This document shows positions 1 to 7,600 of a stretch of 8,445 nucleotides of DNA, piece by piece. The DNA is taken from positions 1-8,445 of the forward strand of contig JAGLQP010000071.1 in assembly GCA_023136785.1 (NCBI GenBank). Direction: 5' to 3'. The DNA is from Spirochaetales bacterium (lineage in GTDB: Bacteria; Spirochaetota; Spirochaetia; SZUA-6; DRHE01). The notes below the pieces were generated by a model. The model saw only the letters and a program-made list of their open reading frames with translations, was not told the origin of the DNA and made no database searches. A program made the position numbers and the translations under genes. How positions within the stretch are numbered: the stretch's first letter is position 1; the number at the start of each line of letters is the position of its first letter.

Positions 1-161
1 CAATTGGAATACCTGCGATCAAGCGGATTATACGTTCAGTGACCATCGCCGAAGCGGAAGAGCTGGTCGGAACGATCATGGAAATGAAGTCCTACAGAGA
101 AATTGACGGGCACGTGCGATCCTGGATGGAGAAGCGCTTTGATTTCATCTCTCGATACTGA
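1..161 (+). CDS. ptsI: PEP-protein phosphotransferase (PTS enzyme I), C-terminal fragment
   Basis: Only the last 52 codons are in the window, read from base 3 to the TGA at 159-161; the start lies upstream. The visible peptide begins IGIPAIKRIIRSV and continues with an amphipathic helix ending in FDFISRY. This resembles the end of the PEP-binding TIM-barrel domain of enzyme I, where the family has a Ser-x-x-x-Ile-Pro-x-[IV]-K-x-[IV]-I-R stretch followed by one or two closing helices. Enzyme I is cytoplasmic and moves phosphate from PEP to HPr, to feed sugar uptake or regulatory PTS chains. The catalytic His domain and most of the PEP site are outside the window, so a PtsP-type paralogue cannot be excluded. 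The stop codon lies inside the probable start region of der, which suggests co-translation. The assignment rests on a short tail. Confidence 0.7.
   Translation, partial: IGIPAIKRIIRSVTIAEAEELVGTIMEMKSYREIDGHVRSWMEKRFDFISRY
128..131 (+). promoter_or_regulatory. Ribosome binding site that supports the TTG start of der
   Basis: GGAG lies 7 bases before the TTG at 139-141, inside the last codons of the upstream gene. The other in-frame start, TTG at 103, would add 12 residues with no resemblance to a Der N-terminus. The 139 start puts the first P-loop about 18 residues in, as is usual for the family. Confidence 0.55.
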
Positions 162-1506
162 AAAGAAATCCTTTCAAGTAGCCATACTAGGACGGCCGAA
201 TGTCGGCAAATCGACGCTCTTCAACCGTCTTCTGGGCAAAAGGCGAGCCATCACCCATCCCACTCCGGGGGTAACCAGGGACGCGGTGGAGGGGCACATC
301 TATATCCGAGAGCTGCGGTTTAGCCTTGTCGATACCGGTGGCTACAACCAGGAAGGGGGGATCATAGAACAACGAGTTTCTGCGAAAAGCACGGCGATCG
401 CCGCGCAGTGTGATCTGATTCTCCTGCTCGTGGAAGCGGACGGATTGAACGGCGGGGATCTCGAATTTCTTGAGAAGCTCCGTCCTTACCAGGAGAAATT
501 GATTCTGGTTGTGAACAAAGTCGACAACGAAAAGAAGGCCATGAACTTGGGAGAGTTCCACAGAGTAGGGATTCCCCGGCTCATCCCCGTATCCGCCGTC
601 CATGGTAGAAACATCGACACGCTCAAGGATTCTATCTACGAATTTGCCGCTCGAAGCGGTTATGCAGGAGCCGGAGTGCCGGCGCCGGATCGCAAGCCAA
701 AGAAGGGTATTCGGCTAACCATCCTCGGCAAGCCAAATACCGGTAAATCTACACTGCTCAATCAGTTTCTGAAAACTGAGAAATCACTTGTAACGGAGAT
801 TCCCGGCACGACCAGAGACCCAGTGGAAGGACAGTTCTTGTACAAGCAGAATCGCCTGGAGGTTGTCGATACGGCAGGGATTCGCCGCAAGAGCAAGGTC
901 AGCGAGTCCGTGGAGTACTACTCTGTGAATCGTTCCATCAAGAGTATCGAGGAAGCGGATATCGTGCTTCTTTTGATAGATGCCATCGAGGGCATCAGCG
1001 ACCAGGATAAGAAAATCGCTGCCCTCGCAGCTCGAAAGGGAAGGGGAATCATCCTGGTTCTCAACAAGTGGGATAAGCTGGTGGAAGGGAAAGCAAAGGA
1101 CCGGGAGGAGCCTCTCTGGCGGGAGGTACGGGATCGGACGCGCTTCTTGTTTCCCACTCTGGGTTTTGCTCCTCTGCTGCGAATATCTGCGCAAACAGGA
1201 TGGGGGGTTGTCAAGCTGCTGGAAACGGTTCTGGCTGTTTCCAGACAGCTGAACCGAAAGGTAGCTACTCCACGTTTGAATCAACTCCTGCGAACCTGGA
1301 TAAGCGAGTACGCCCTGCCGGTCCGAGGTCGTAACGTCAAGATTCGTTATGCCACCCAAACCGAGGTGAATCCTGTAACCTTCCTTTTCTTTGTGAATCA
1401 TCTCAAAGGTTACCCGAAACGGTACAATCAGTATCTAAGCGGACGAATCCGCAGAGATTTGGGCTTTGACAAGATTCCCCTGTTCGTGGAGGTGCGGGAA
1501 TCGTGA
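139..1506 (+). CDS. der: Ribosome biogenesis GTPase Der (EngA)
   Basis: Der is an essential cytoplasmic GTPase with two tandem G domains, needed for maturation of the 50S ribosomal subunit. From the TTG at 139 the protein has 455 residues, typical for the family. G domain 1 shows GRPNVGKST (residues 18-26), DTGG (65-68), NKVD (126-129) and SAVHG (152-156). G domain 2 shows GKPNTGKST (197-205), DTAGIRRK (from 244), NKWD (309-312) and SAQTG (350-354). The C-terminal KH-like domain (about 380-455) keeps the family pattern KIRYATQ, then FVN, then a Tyr-x-x-Tyr-Leu and a basic helix. The open frame extends up to a TTG at 103, but the 139 start has the better ribosome binding site. Either start overlaps the end of the enzyme I gene, so expression probably depends on upstream transcription. 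The only small oddity is Thr instead of the common Val in the second P-loop. The identification is firm; the start is less so. Confidence 0.96.
   Translation: MISSLDTEKKSFQVAILGRPNVGKSTLFNRLLGKRRAITHPTPGVTRDAVEGHIYIRELRFSLVDTGGYNQEGGIIEQRVSAKSTAIAAQCDLILLLVEADGLNGGDLEFLEKLRPYQEKLILVVNKVDNEKKAMNLGEFHRVGIPRLIPVSAVHGRNIDTLKDSIYEFAARSGYAGAGVPAPDRKPKKGIRLTILGKPNTGKSTLLNQFLKTEKSLVTEIPGTTRDPVEGQFLYKQNRLEVVDTAGIRRKSKVSESVEYYSVNRSIKSIEEADIVLLLIDAIEGISDQDKKIAALAARKGRGIILVLNKWDKLVEGKAKDREEPLWREVRDRTRFLFPTLGFAPLLRISAQTGWGVVKLLETVLAVSRQLNRKVATPRLNQLLRTWISEYALPVRGRNVKIRYATQTEVNPVTFLFFVNHLKGYPKRYNQYLSGRIRRDLGFDKIPLFVEVRES
1214..1250 (+). repeat. Strong inverted repeat inside der
   Basis: Bases 1214-1226 (AGCTGCTGGAAAC) pair with 1237-1250 (GTTTCCAGACAGCT) except for one bulged A at 1245. 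This gives a 13-bp stem (8 + 5) around a 10-base loop. It lies in the codons joining the second G domain to the KH-like domain. There is no T-run after it, so it is not a canonical intrinsic terminator. An mRNA hairpin is possible, but coincidence within coding sequence cannot be excluded. Confidence 0.5.
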
Positions 1507-1519
1507 TACGGTTTGGGGT

Positions 1520-1843
1520 ATGAGTAAGCGATATTCCATAGGTGAGGTCGGTCAGCTCCTCGGGGTCAAGCCTTACGTGATCCGCTATTGGGAGGATGAA
1601 ATCCCCTTCATTGCACCCAAGAAGAGCAAATCCGGACGGCGGATCTATACCGATCGGGAGGTGCAGCTGCTGCTGCGGCTGAAGCATCTACTGTACGAGA
1701 AGCGCTACACGGTCGACGGGGCCCGAGAGACGATTTGGAAGGAGGCGGGACCGTCCCAGGCCGATCTGAAAGCCCGTATCACAGCGGTGCGTAGTGATCT
1801 GCTCTCGGCCTGGGAGAAGCTCAAAGACAAGGAAGAGAAGTGA
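1520..1843 (+). CDS. Small MerR-family transcriptional regulator
   Basis: The 107-residue protein is almost only a MerR-type DNA-binding domain. The first helix-turn-helix is at residues 5-26 (SIGEVGQLLGVKPYVIRYWE). The wing is at about 33-46 (KKSKSGRRIYTDRE), with the family's Arg-Arg-x-Tyr signature. A second helical pair spans about 47-72, with the usual VDGARETI-like stretch. A short charged helix (80-107) could be the dimerisation coil. No effector-binding domain or metal-binding cysteines are present, so the ligand and target are unknown. The ATG at 1520 is the first good in-frame start; it lies 13 bases after the der stop and has no clear Shine-Dalgarno, suggesting re-initiation after der. 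The stop overlaps the GTG of the next gene. Such MerR-only proteins are common in bacteria, and the target cannot be told from the sequence. Confidence 0.88.
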   Translation: MSKRYSIGEVGQLLGVKPYVIRYWEDEIPFIAPKKSKSGRRIYTDREVQLLLRLKHLLYEKRYTVDGARETIWKEAGPSQADLKARITAVRSDLLSAWEKLKDKEEK

Positions 1844-3243
1844 GCGGACAGAGAGAGTCCAGGATTATCGGGCAGTGGCGAGCCCGCGGGCAAGAGCACC
1901 TGTTTGCGTCGTGGCGGCGACGGTCCGCGGAGAAAAAGAAGGCTCTTCTGAACGATCTCGATTCCCTGAATGTCGATCTGTACGAGCATCTGCTGCGGCA
2001 GCTGCACCGGCAGCTGAGCGATACGGGTCAGCACCGTATCGAGCCCATTCCCCCCATTTCTGAAGCGGAGTGGAGGGAGGACGAGGCGGGCAGGCGGAAA
2101 GGAGAGGAACTGCTCGCCGCAGGCAAGGCTGCTTTCCTGACCGTCGCAGGGGGGCAGGGCTCGCGGCTTGGTTTCGAGGGACCCAAGGGGTGCTTCCCAA
2201 TCTCACCAATCAGAGACGCCTCGATTTTTCAGATTTTTGCCGAAAAACTCCTGGCCGCACGCAAGCGCTACGATCGATCCCTGTACTGGTATATCATGAC
2301 CAGCCCCTTGAATCTCGAACAGACCCGCTTGTTCTTTGAATCCAATGCCTACTTCGGGCTTCCGGAGGAGGAAGTCTTGTTTTTCAGCCAGGGTTTGTTC
2401 CCGACCCTTACGGTACAGGGTAAGCTTCTTCTGGCCGAAGACGGGGGCCTATTCCAGAATCCGAACGGGCACGGCGGCACGAGCGCAGCCTTGCAGGACT
2501 CGGGGTGTCTCGATCATATGAGTGTGCGGGGTGTCGAAGAACTGTTTTATTTCCAGGTCGACAACCCGCTGGTACGGATTCCGGACCCTCATTTCCTCGG
2601 CGTACACCGGCTGCAGGACTCCCAGATGTCCAGCAAAGTGATAGAAAAAACCTATCCGGAGGAAAAGATCGGAGTCATTGGGTACGTTGACGGCAAGCCG
2701 GCGGTGATCGAGTATTCCGACTTTGCAGAAGAGCAGATGCGAGCCCGGGATGAACAAGGGAATCTGTTGTACTCCCACGGATCGATCGCGATTCACCTGT
2801 TCAATCTAGACTTTCTTGCTTCCCATGGGGGCAGGTTGCCCCTGCACACTACTCAGAAAAAGATCCGGACCTGGATACCCGAGGAAGGAGGAGGGGCCGT
2901 CGAGGAAAGAGAGGCGATCAAGTTTGAGATGTTTATATTTGACGCTCTCGCCACCGCCGGAAATCCTCTATTCTTCGAGACCAGTAGGGAGGAAGAGTTT
3001 GCGCCCCTGAAAAATAGAACGGGCCGCGATTCCATCGAGACCTGCAGACAGGGTATGATCAACCTCTACAGCCGCTGGCTGAAATCTTGCGGTGTTGAGG
3101 TTCCCATGCGAGGAGGTCGGCCTATTCATCGCGTTGAAATCAGCCCGACCTTCGCCTGGGATGCAAAGTCCCTTGGGGAATCACTAAAACATAGGCTTCC
3201 TTATACCGTAAATAGAATAGATGAGGATACACTGCTCGTTTAG
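1840..3243 (+). CDS. UDPGP-type (UAP1-like) UTP:sugar-1-phosphate uridylyltransferase
   Basis: This is a 467-residue cytoplasmic enzyme of the UDPGP type 1 family, most like eukaryotic UDP-N-acetylglucosamine pyrophosphorylase (UAP1/AGX). The family makes a UDP-sugar and pyrophosphate from UTP and a sugar 1-phosphate. Visible landmarks are the nucleotide-binding loop AGGQGSRLGFEGPKG (103-117), MTSPLN (153-158), YFGL (171-174), the NPNGHGG loop (207-213), VDN (240-242, probable metal and sugar contact), VIEY (289-292), GSIAIHLFN (314-322), KFEMFIFD (361-368) and EEFAPLKN (385-392). The last three match the UAP1 branch better than the UGP2 branch. The N-terminal about 95 residues form a helical cap. 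The GTG start overlaps the previous TGA by four bases, with GGAAGAGAA just upstream, so translation is coupled. The substrate (GlcNAc-1-P, GalNAc-1-P or Glc-1-P) cannot be fixed from motifs alone. The product would feed envelope polysaccharide or peptidoglycan synthesis. Confidence 0.9.
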   Translation: MSGQRESRIIGQWRARGQEHLFASWRRRSAEKKKALLNDLDSLNVDLYEHLLRQLHRQLSDTGQHRIEPIPPISEAEWREDEAGRRKGEELLAAGKAAFLTVAGGQGSRLGFEGPKGCFPISPIRDASIFQIFAEKLLAARKRYDRSLYWYIMTSPLNLEQTRLFFESNAYFGLPEEEVLFFSQGLFPTLTVQGKLLLAEDGGLFQNPNGHGGTSAALQDSGCLDHMSVRGVEELFYFQVDNPLVRIPDPHFLGVHRLQDSQMSSKVIEKTYPEEKIGVIGYVDGKPAVIEYSDFAEEQMRARDEQGNLLYSHGSIAIHLFNLDFLASHGGRLPLHTTQKKIRTWIPEEGGGAVEEREAIKFEMFIFDALATAGNPLFFETSREEEFAPLKNRTGRDSIETCRQGMINLYSRWLKSCGVEVPMRGGRPIHRVEISPTFAWDAKSLGESLKHRLPYTVNRIDEDTLLV

Positions 3244-4531
3244 CATCTTGCTGTTCTGCCTGACTCTGCCGGTTTTTTCTCAAGGCGCTCCCCAGGCACA
3301 ACAGATCTTCTCTATCCCCCGAGCGTCGGTTCCGATCCCGGAAAACGATGAAGCAAGGAGGGAACTCGAGGAACTGTTCTATGTACCCAGCGCAGCGCTT
3401 CTGAAAACGGAGGATCGGATTCTCAGGCAAAAGTCTGCCGGCACCAGGGTGAAGTTTCAGATTCAGCGCCAGGGGGGGCATCTTTACTATCTCTTCCAGA
3501 ACGAGGAAGGATCATCCTATTCCGTAGCCGGAGTGGGAAACTATATCATCAAACGGGATCTGGAAAACGGTCGTTTCGTCCAGATCAAGGTGTTTTTCCG
3601 CAGCCGTCCGGGATGCTTTGTACGACTGTTTCCTGAAGGCAACAGAACCTCGATGGACGTATATCTTTTTGGAATTGCCGTGGACCGCGGAGTTCTGCTT
3701 CCCCTCGATTTTCAGAGCTTTCTCACGGAACCTTTTGCCAAGGTGATGACCCTAACAAAAGCAACCGTGCAGTGGAAGAGGCTGCTGTACAGGCGAGGGG
3801 GAGGGGCTGACGTCCTGACCACGGCTCATATCAGCCATATTCAGCGGATTCTCCCTTCTCTGTCGGATCGCGACGATGGGGTTATGGATGCGGACCGCAA
3901 GTTTGTATACATCAAGACCGGTCTACCTCAGGAGGAAATCGGTGGGCTGAATTGTTCGGGATTTGCCAAATGGATCAGCGACGGGTATTACTTTCCTCTG
4001 GCGGGGAGATATTTGGAGATCGAAGCCCTGAAGGAGAAACATCTCGAATACAGAGGGAACCGTTGGAGTCTGCGCTTCGAGGAGGAGCGAGATCCCTACT
4101 TTGGGCTGGACTGGTCGAGAAACCTGGCCGCTGCCCTGTGGGGTGCACAGGGGTATCCGGTGGAAAGCCCGGAGGATTTCGATGTTCGCCAGGTTGACTA
4201 CCTGGGTTACCGGGAGGACGTCGGGTTCCCTGTAGAAGAACTGGAGCTGCTGCTGTTTCTCGAGGCCAGTGTGAATCCGGGGCATTTCTATATCGGTTCG
4301 TTGAACAGACAATACGGGGGACAACCGGTGCTTCGGCAACACTTTCATCTGGTAGTCCTCTTTCCCCATTTCACCCCCTCCGGTACGTTTCGGGTAGCCA
4401 TCTTCGACAGAACTGAGGAGTCGAGTCTCGAAAGGATCCCACAGCGTTTTCCCGGCGCCTACATCCACCTAGTCAGGCTCCCCCTTGGGGACTCCTTCGT
4501 TCCGCCCCTGCCGGAAAAACTATCCCGGTAA
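3221..4531 (+). CDS. Secreted protein of unknown function with NlpC/P60- or transglutaminase-like Cys motif
   Basis: I do not recognise this 436-residue protein as a named family. It begins with a clear signal peptide: basic MRIH, a hydrophobic core to about residue 17 and a probable type I cleavage after VFS (residue 20). There is no good lipobox. It therefore probably acts in the periplasm or outside the cell. Residues about 75-190 look beta-rich and carry no motif I can name. At 243-251 is LNCSGFAKW, very close to the nucleophile motif of NlpC/P60 and related papain-like hydrolases ([DN]-C-S-G-[FL]-[VA]); Cys245 would be the nucleophile. Candidate partners are His355 (GHFYIGS), His374 or His376 (QHFHLVVLF), and Asp396 (AIFDRTEE). 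The Cys-to-His distance is longer than in a compact NlpC/P60 domain, which implies an insertion or a transglutaminase-like Cys-His-Asp order. The ATG lies 23 bases inside the nucleotide-sugar enzyme gene with no strong ribosome binding site, suggesting coupling. The fold and any activity are inference. Confidence 0.85.
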   Translation: MRIHCSFSILLFCLTLPVFSQGAPQAQQIFSIPRASVPIPENDEARRELEELFYVPSAALLKTEDRILRQKSAGTRVKFQIQRQGGHLYYLFQNEEGSSYSVAGVGNYIIKRDLENGRFVQIKVFFRSRPGCFVRLFPEGNRTSMDVYLFGIAVDRGVLLPLDFQSFLTEPFAKVMTLTKATVQWKRLLYRRGGGADVLTTAHISHIQRILPSLSDRDDGVMDADRKFVYIKTGLPQEEIGGLNCSGFAKWISDGYYFPLAGRYLEIEALKEKHLEYRGNRWSLRFEEERDPYFGLDWSRNLAAALWGAQGYPVESPEDFDVRQVDYLGYREDVGFPVEELELLLFLEASVNPGHFYIGSLNRQYGGQPVLRQHFHLVVLFPHFTPSGTFRVAIFDRTEESSLERIPQRFPGAYIHLVRLPLGDSFVPPLPEKLSR

Positions 4532-4536
4532 AAAGA

Positions 4537-4565
4537 TTGACAACCCAAGGCCAGAAGGCTATGAT
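4537..4565 (+). promoter_or_regulatory. Sigma-70-type promoter for the coiled-coil gene
   Basis: A perfect -35 box TTGACA (4537-4542), a 17-base spacer and TATGAT (4560-4565; 5 of 6 matches to TATAAT) lie just after the stop of the secreted-protein gene. Transcription should start near 4571-4573, giving a leader of about 70 bases. This is the only convincing promoter in the window, and it marks the end of the upstream operon. No terminator hairpin precedes it, so read-through is also possible. Confidence 0.8.
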
Positions 4566-4630
4566 TAGTGTATATTGAGCCCATGCTGAACAACCTTTGA
4601 GGAAATTTGGGTCGACAGAAGGCCAATATG

Positions 4631-4635
4631 GGAGG
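4631..4635 (+). promoter_or_regulatory. Ribosome binding site of the coiled-coil gene
   Basis: GGAGG lies 6 bases before the ATG at 4642. It fixes the start at that ATG rather than at the in-frame TTG at 4597, which would put 15 polar residues before the membrane helix and has no comparable site. Confidence 0.8.
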
Positions 4636-4641
4636 GGAACG

Positions 4642-7600
4642 ATGATTTTCTCATTCGGTAATCTGCTATCTATCATCATTGTACTGGTAGTTCTCATTAT
4701 CTACAGGCAAATCGACCGCAATAACAGATCTCTGGAAAAGGTCAAACGATTCTCTGACAAGATGAAGGATGAGCTGGCCGGTTCCGTCGAAGAGAAGACC
4801 GCGGAAATGAAGAATCTCGCCATCGAATTGCAGGTAAACATGAAAACAGGGAAGGAGGTTCTCAAGCGGGTTCGCGAGGTTGAAGGGGGCTTGAGCGAAC
4901 GGGCCGCGGGGATCGATGAGATTCGAAAGAAAATCGACAGCTATGACCATGCTCTTGAGGAGCTGGTTGGAATGACATCCAGAGTGGATGAGAACCTGAA
5001 GCGCATCCAATCGGAATCGCTGTTCGTAGACAAAGTCGGAAAACGGATAACCGCCGCTTCGGAGGGAGTAAAGAAGGTAGAGCAGGAAATTACTCATGTG
5101 GCGGACAAGTTTCGGCAGGAGAATCACAAGGGCCTGCAAAACCTGCGGGATGAAATCGTAAAAGGCACCGAGCAGCGCATCCGGGAGATGGCCGGCACTG
5201 TCCAAACTTCCGAAAAGAAGGTCAAAGATTTCGGAATATACGTAACCCGGCTCGAATCCAGAGCCGAACAGATGCAGAACGAAGTTTTGGAAGGCCTCAA
5301 GAAAAGTTTCGATCGGTTTGAACTGGATGCGAAAACCAAGCGCAGCGGCCTTCTCAACCTGTACGTTGCCTCCCTGAACAAACTGCTGTCGGAAGCCGAC
5401 GCCAAGGGTAAGGCGTTGAAGAAAAACTACAGCGACACCTTGAATTCTTTCGACAAAAAGCTCGTCCAGACCGTAAAGCGCGGTGAAGCGCTCGAAGGAA
5501 AGGTTTTCGAAAAGCTTAGGGGCCTGATTGTCAAGGATTCTGAAGTCCTGACTTCACAGCGGGAGGGTCTGCGGAAGATGGTGGATAAAACTGTAGCCTA
5601 CCGGCAGCAGGTCAGCAGCCAAATCAATTCTCTTCTACAGGAGAGCGAACGCCTGAAAGATGAGGGTTTGCAGAAGATCACCGCTGCGGCTGAACAGATG
5701 CAGGTATCCGCAGTTCAGAACATTGAGGACAGGCTCGAGGGATATGAGAAGGATATCGACTACAAATTCCAGAAGCTGGAGACGGCCAATCTCGATATCG
5801 AGGCAATGGAGAAAAATCTCCAGGCTTTGATCCAGAAGACCAGCGAGAAGGCTCGAGCGGAGTTTTCCCGGTTTACCAGTGGATTTGCCGAGGAACGCAA
5901 GGTGGAAAGGGAAAAGATTCAAGGAGAGTTTGTCCAACTGCACAGCAGCCTGAAAGAACTGGAAGAGAGTCTCACGGAATTGAAATCCAAAGCCTACGAG
6001 AATGTGTCCACACAACTGCAGGTTTTTGAAGATGATTTCTTCAAGGACCTCCGCGAGCGGGATGCCTCGATGGAACAGAAGATCGAGGATTGGCAGGGTG
6101 AGATCGACGGGAAGATGAAGGAAGTTGCGGCCGCCCAGGTGGTGGAACGGCAGAGGATCGAGCAACGCTTCAATGAGGAGCTGAAGAACGGGCTGGAGAA
6201 GACGAAGCAGGAGAGCTTCCAAAACTTCAGACAGCTGGAGGATAAGATTACGGTTTTTGAAAGCTCGGTAAGCGAACGGTTGGTCGGCAGCGAGACCTAC
6301 ATAGAAGGGTTTAAGACCAATCTGAACGTTCAGCTGGAGCAGACACAGAAAGAAGCGCAGAGTAATCTCAAGAAGCAAATGCAGAGCCTGCAGGATACTA
6401 TGGATGATACTCTTCAGAAACACGGCCATCAGCTCGAGGAACGTCTGCGCGGGATGGAAACTTCAGTGAACCAGAGTAAGAGTGCTATGGAGGAGATAGT
6501 CGATGCGACCAACGGGGAGATCGCTTCCTGGCAGACCCGGGCAGCCCAGGCTATCAAAAGTTACGAGCTGGAGTTCAATGAGAAGCACTCGGGATTACGT
6601 CAGGACAGTGAGAATCAGATCACCAGAATCAGTGACGATTTCGGTAAGCAAACGGAGGGTCTGATCACCTCCACCAATGCCGAGAGGCTGCAGTTGAAGG
6701 AGGAGTTCAAAGAGATCACCGAACGGGTCGATGATTTGGAAGCCAAGCTGATCGAAAAGAGCGAGTCGGCTTTGGGGAGCTTCAAACGGCAGGTCGAAGC
6801 GTTTCAGGCCGAGTTGAACCAAAGATCCAAAGATATGCAGGTGGAGACGGACAACCGTATGCGGGATTTGAAACAGCGTCTGGCCGATATGAAGGACAGG
6901 ACAGAGGCTCAAACTAAGTCCGTATTCGGGAAGATCGACGAAGGAAACCAGCTGCTTTCGATCAACTTGAACGAGTTGGACAAACGGGTAAAGGGCTTCG
7001 TAACCCAGACCAAGATCTTCGAGAGGGCGGATGAGCTCAAAATCCAGTTCGAGACACGGATCGAGGAAATGAAGCGGGATATGGAAAAGCTGCAGGTCCA
7101 GAGGAAAGAGGTGGAGGATCTGGAATCCCAAGTTGTGAGTATGAAGAAGACCGTCGATGGGGTCGGCGGCAAACTTGGCAAGCTGCTCGCCGAGCGCGGT
7201 CGGATCGAAGATATGGACTCGGATTTCAAGAAACTGCTCAATATATCCAAGGAACTTGATCACAGAATCGGTACGGTTTATTCCAGCCAGGATACCCTGC
7301 AGGAAATTCAGGCCAAGATTCGGGAGCTCGATACTCTCGAGAAAATCACCGAGAGCCGCTTTGAACGCTTGGAGAAGAAGAACGGCATAATTGAAGCCAC
7401 AACCCACGGTGTGGACAAGAATTTTCAAGCTCTCGATCAGCTGGAGAAGGAGCTGAAGACGGCGGGGAAGGATTTGCAGGTTTTCTCCGGGCAGCTGAAG
7501 GAGTTGAAGGCTCAGGCTGGGGACCTGGCAGCGGGCCGTGAGAAATCGGAATATGTCATCGAGAAGATCCACAACCTCGATTCGATTCTCGGCGAGCTGG

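Noticed and set aside
784..1401. 205-codon open frame on the - strand inside der
   Set aside because: It lies fully within the conserved second G domain and KH-like domain coding region and shows no recognisable motif.
1999..2016. Perfect 7-bp inverted repeat (CAGCTGC, 4-base loop, GCAGCTG)
   Set aside because: It arises from repeated Gln-Leu codons (RQLHRQL) in an amphipathic helix of the pyrophosphorylase, and it is short with no T-run.
3923..4468. 181-codon open frame on the - strand inside the secreted-protein gene
   Set aside because: The + strand frame has a signal peptide and a catalytic-like motif; the antisense product has no domain I can recognise.
4483..4495. TCCCC-CTT-GGGGA mini hairpin near the end of the secreted-protein gene
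   Set aside because: It has a 5-bp stem and lies before the stop codon with no T-run, so it is not a terminator.
4569..4576. TGTATATT octamer shared with 7928-7935, upstream of two genes
   Set aside because: The distances to the start codons differ greatly (about 73 and 24 bases) and an AT-rich octamer is easily found twice by chance.
5635..6429. 264-codon open frame on the - strand inside the coiled-coil gene
   Set aside because: Same cause: antisense of a charged coiled-coil coding region. No recognisable domain in its translation.
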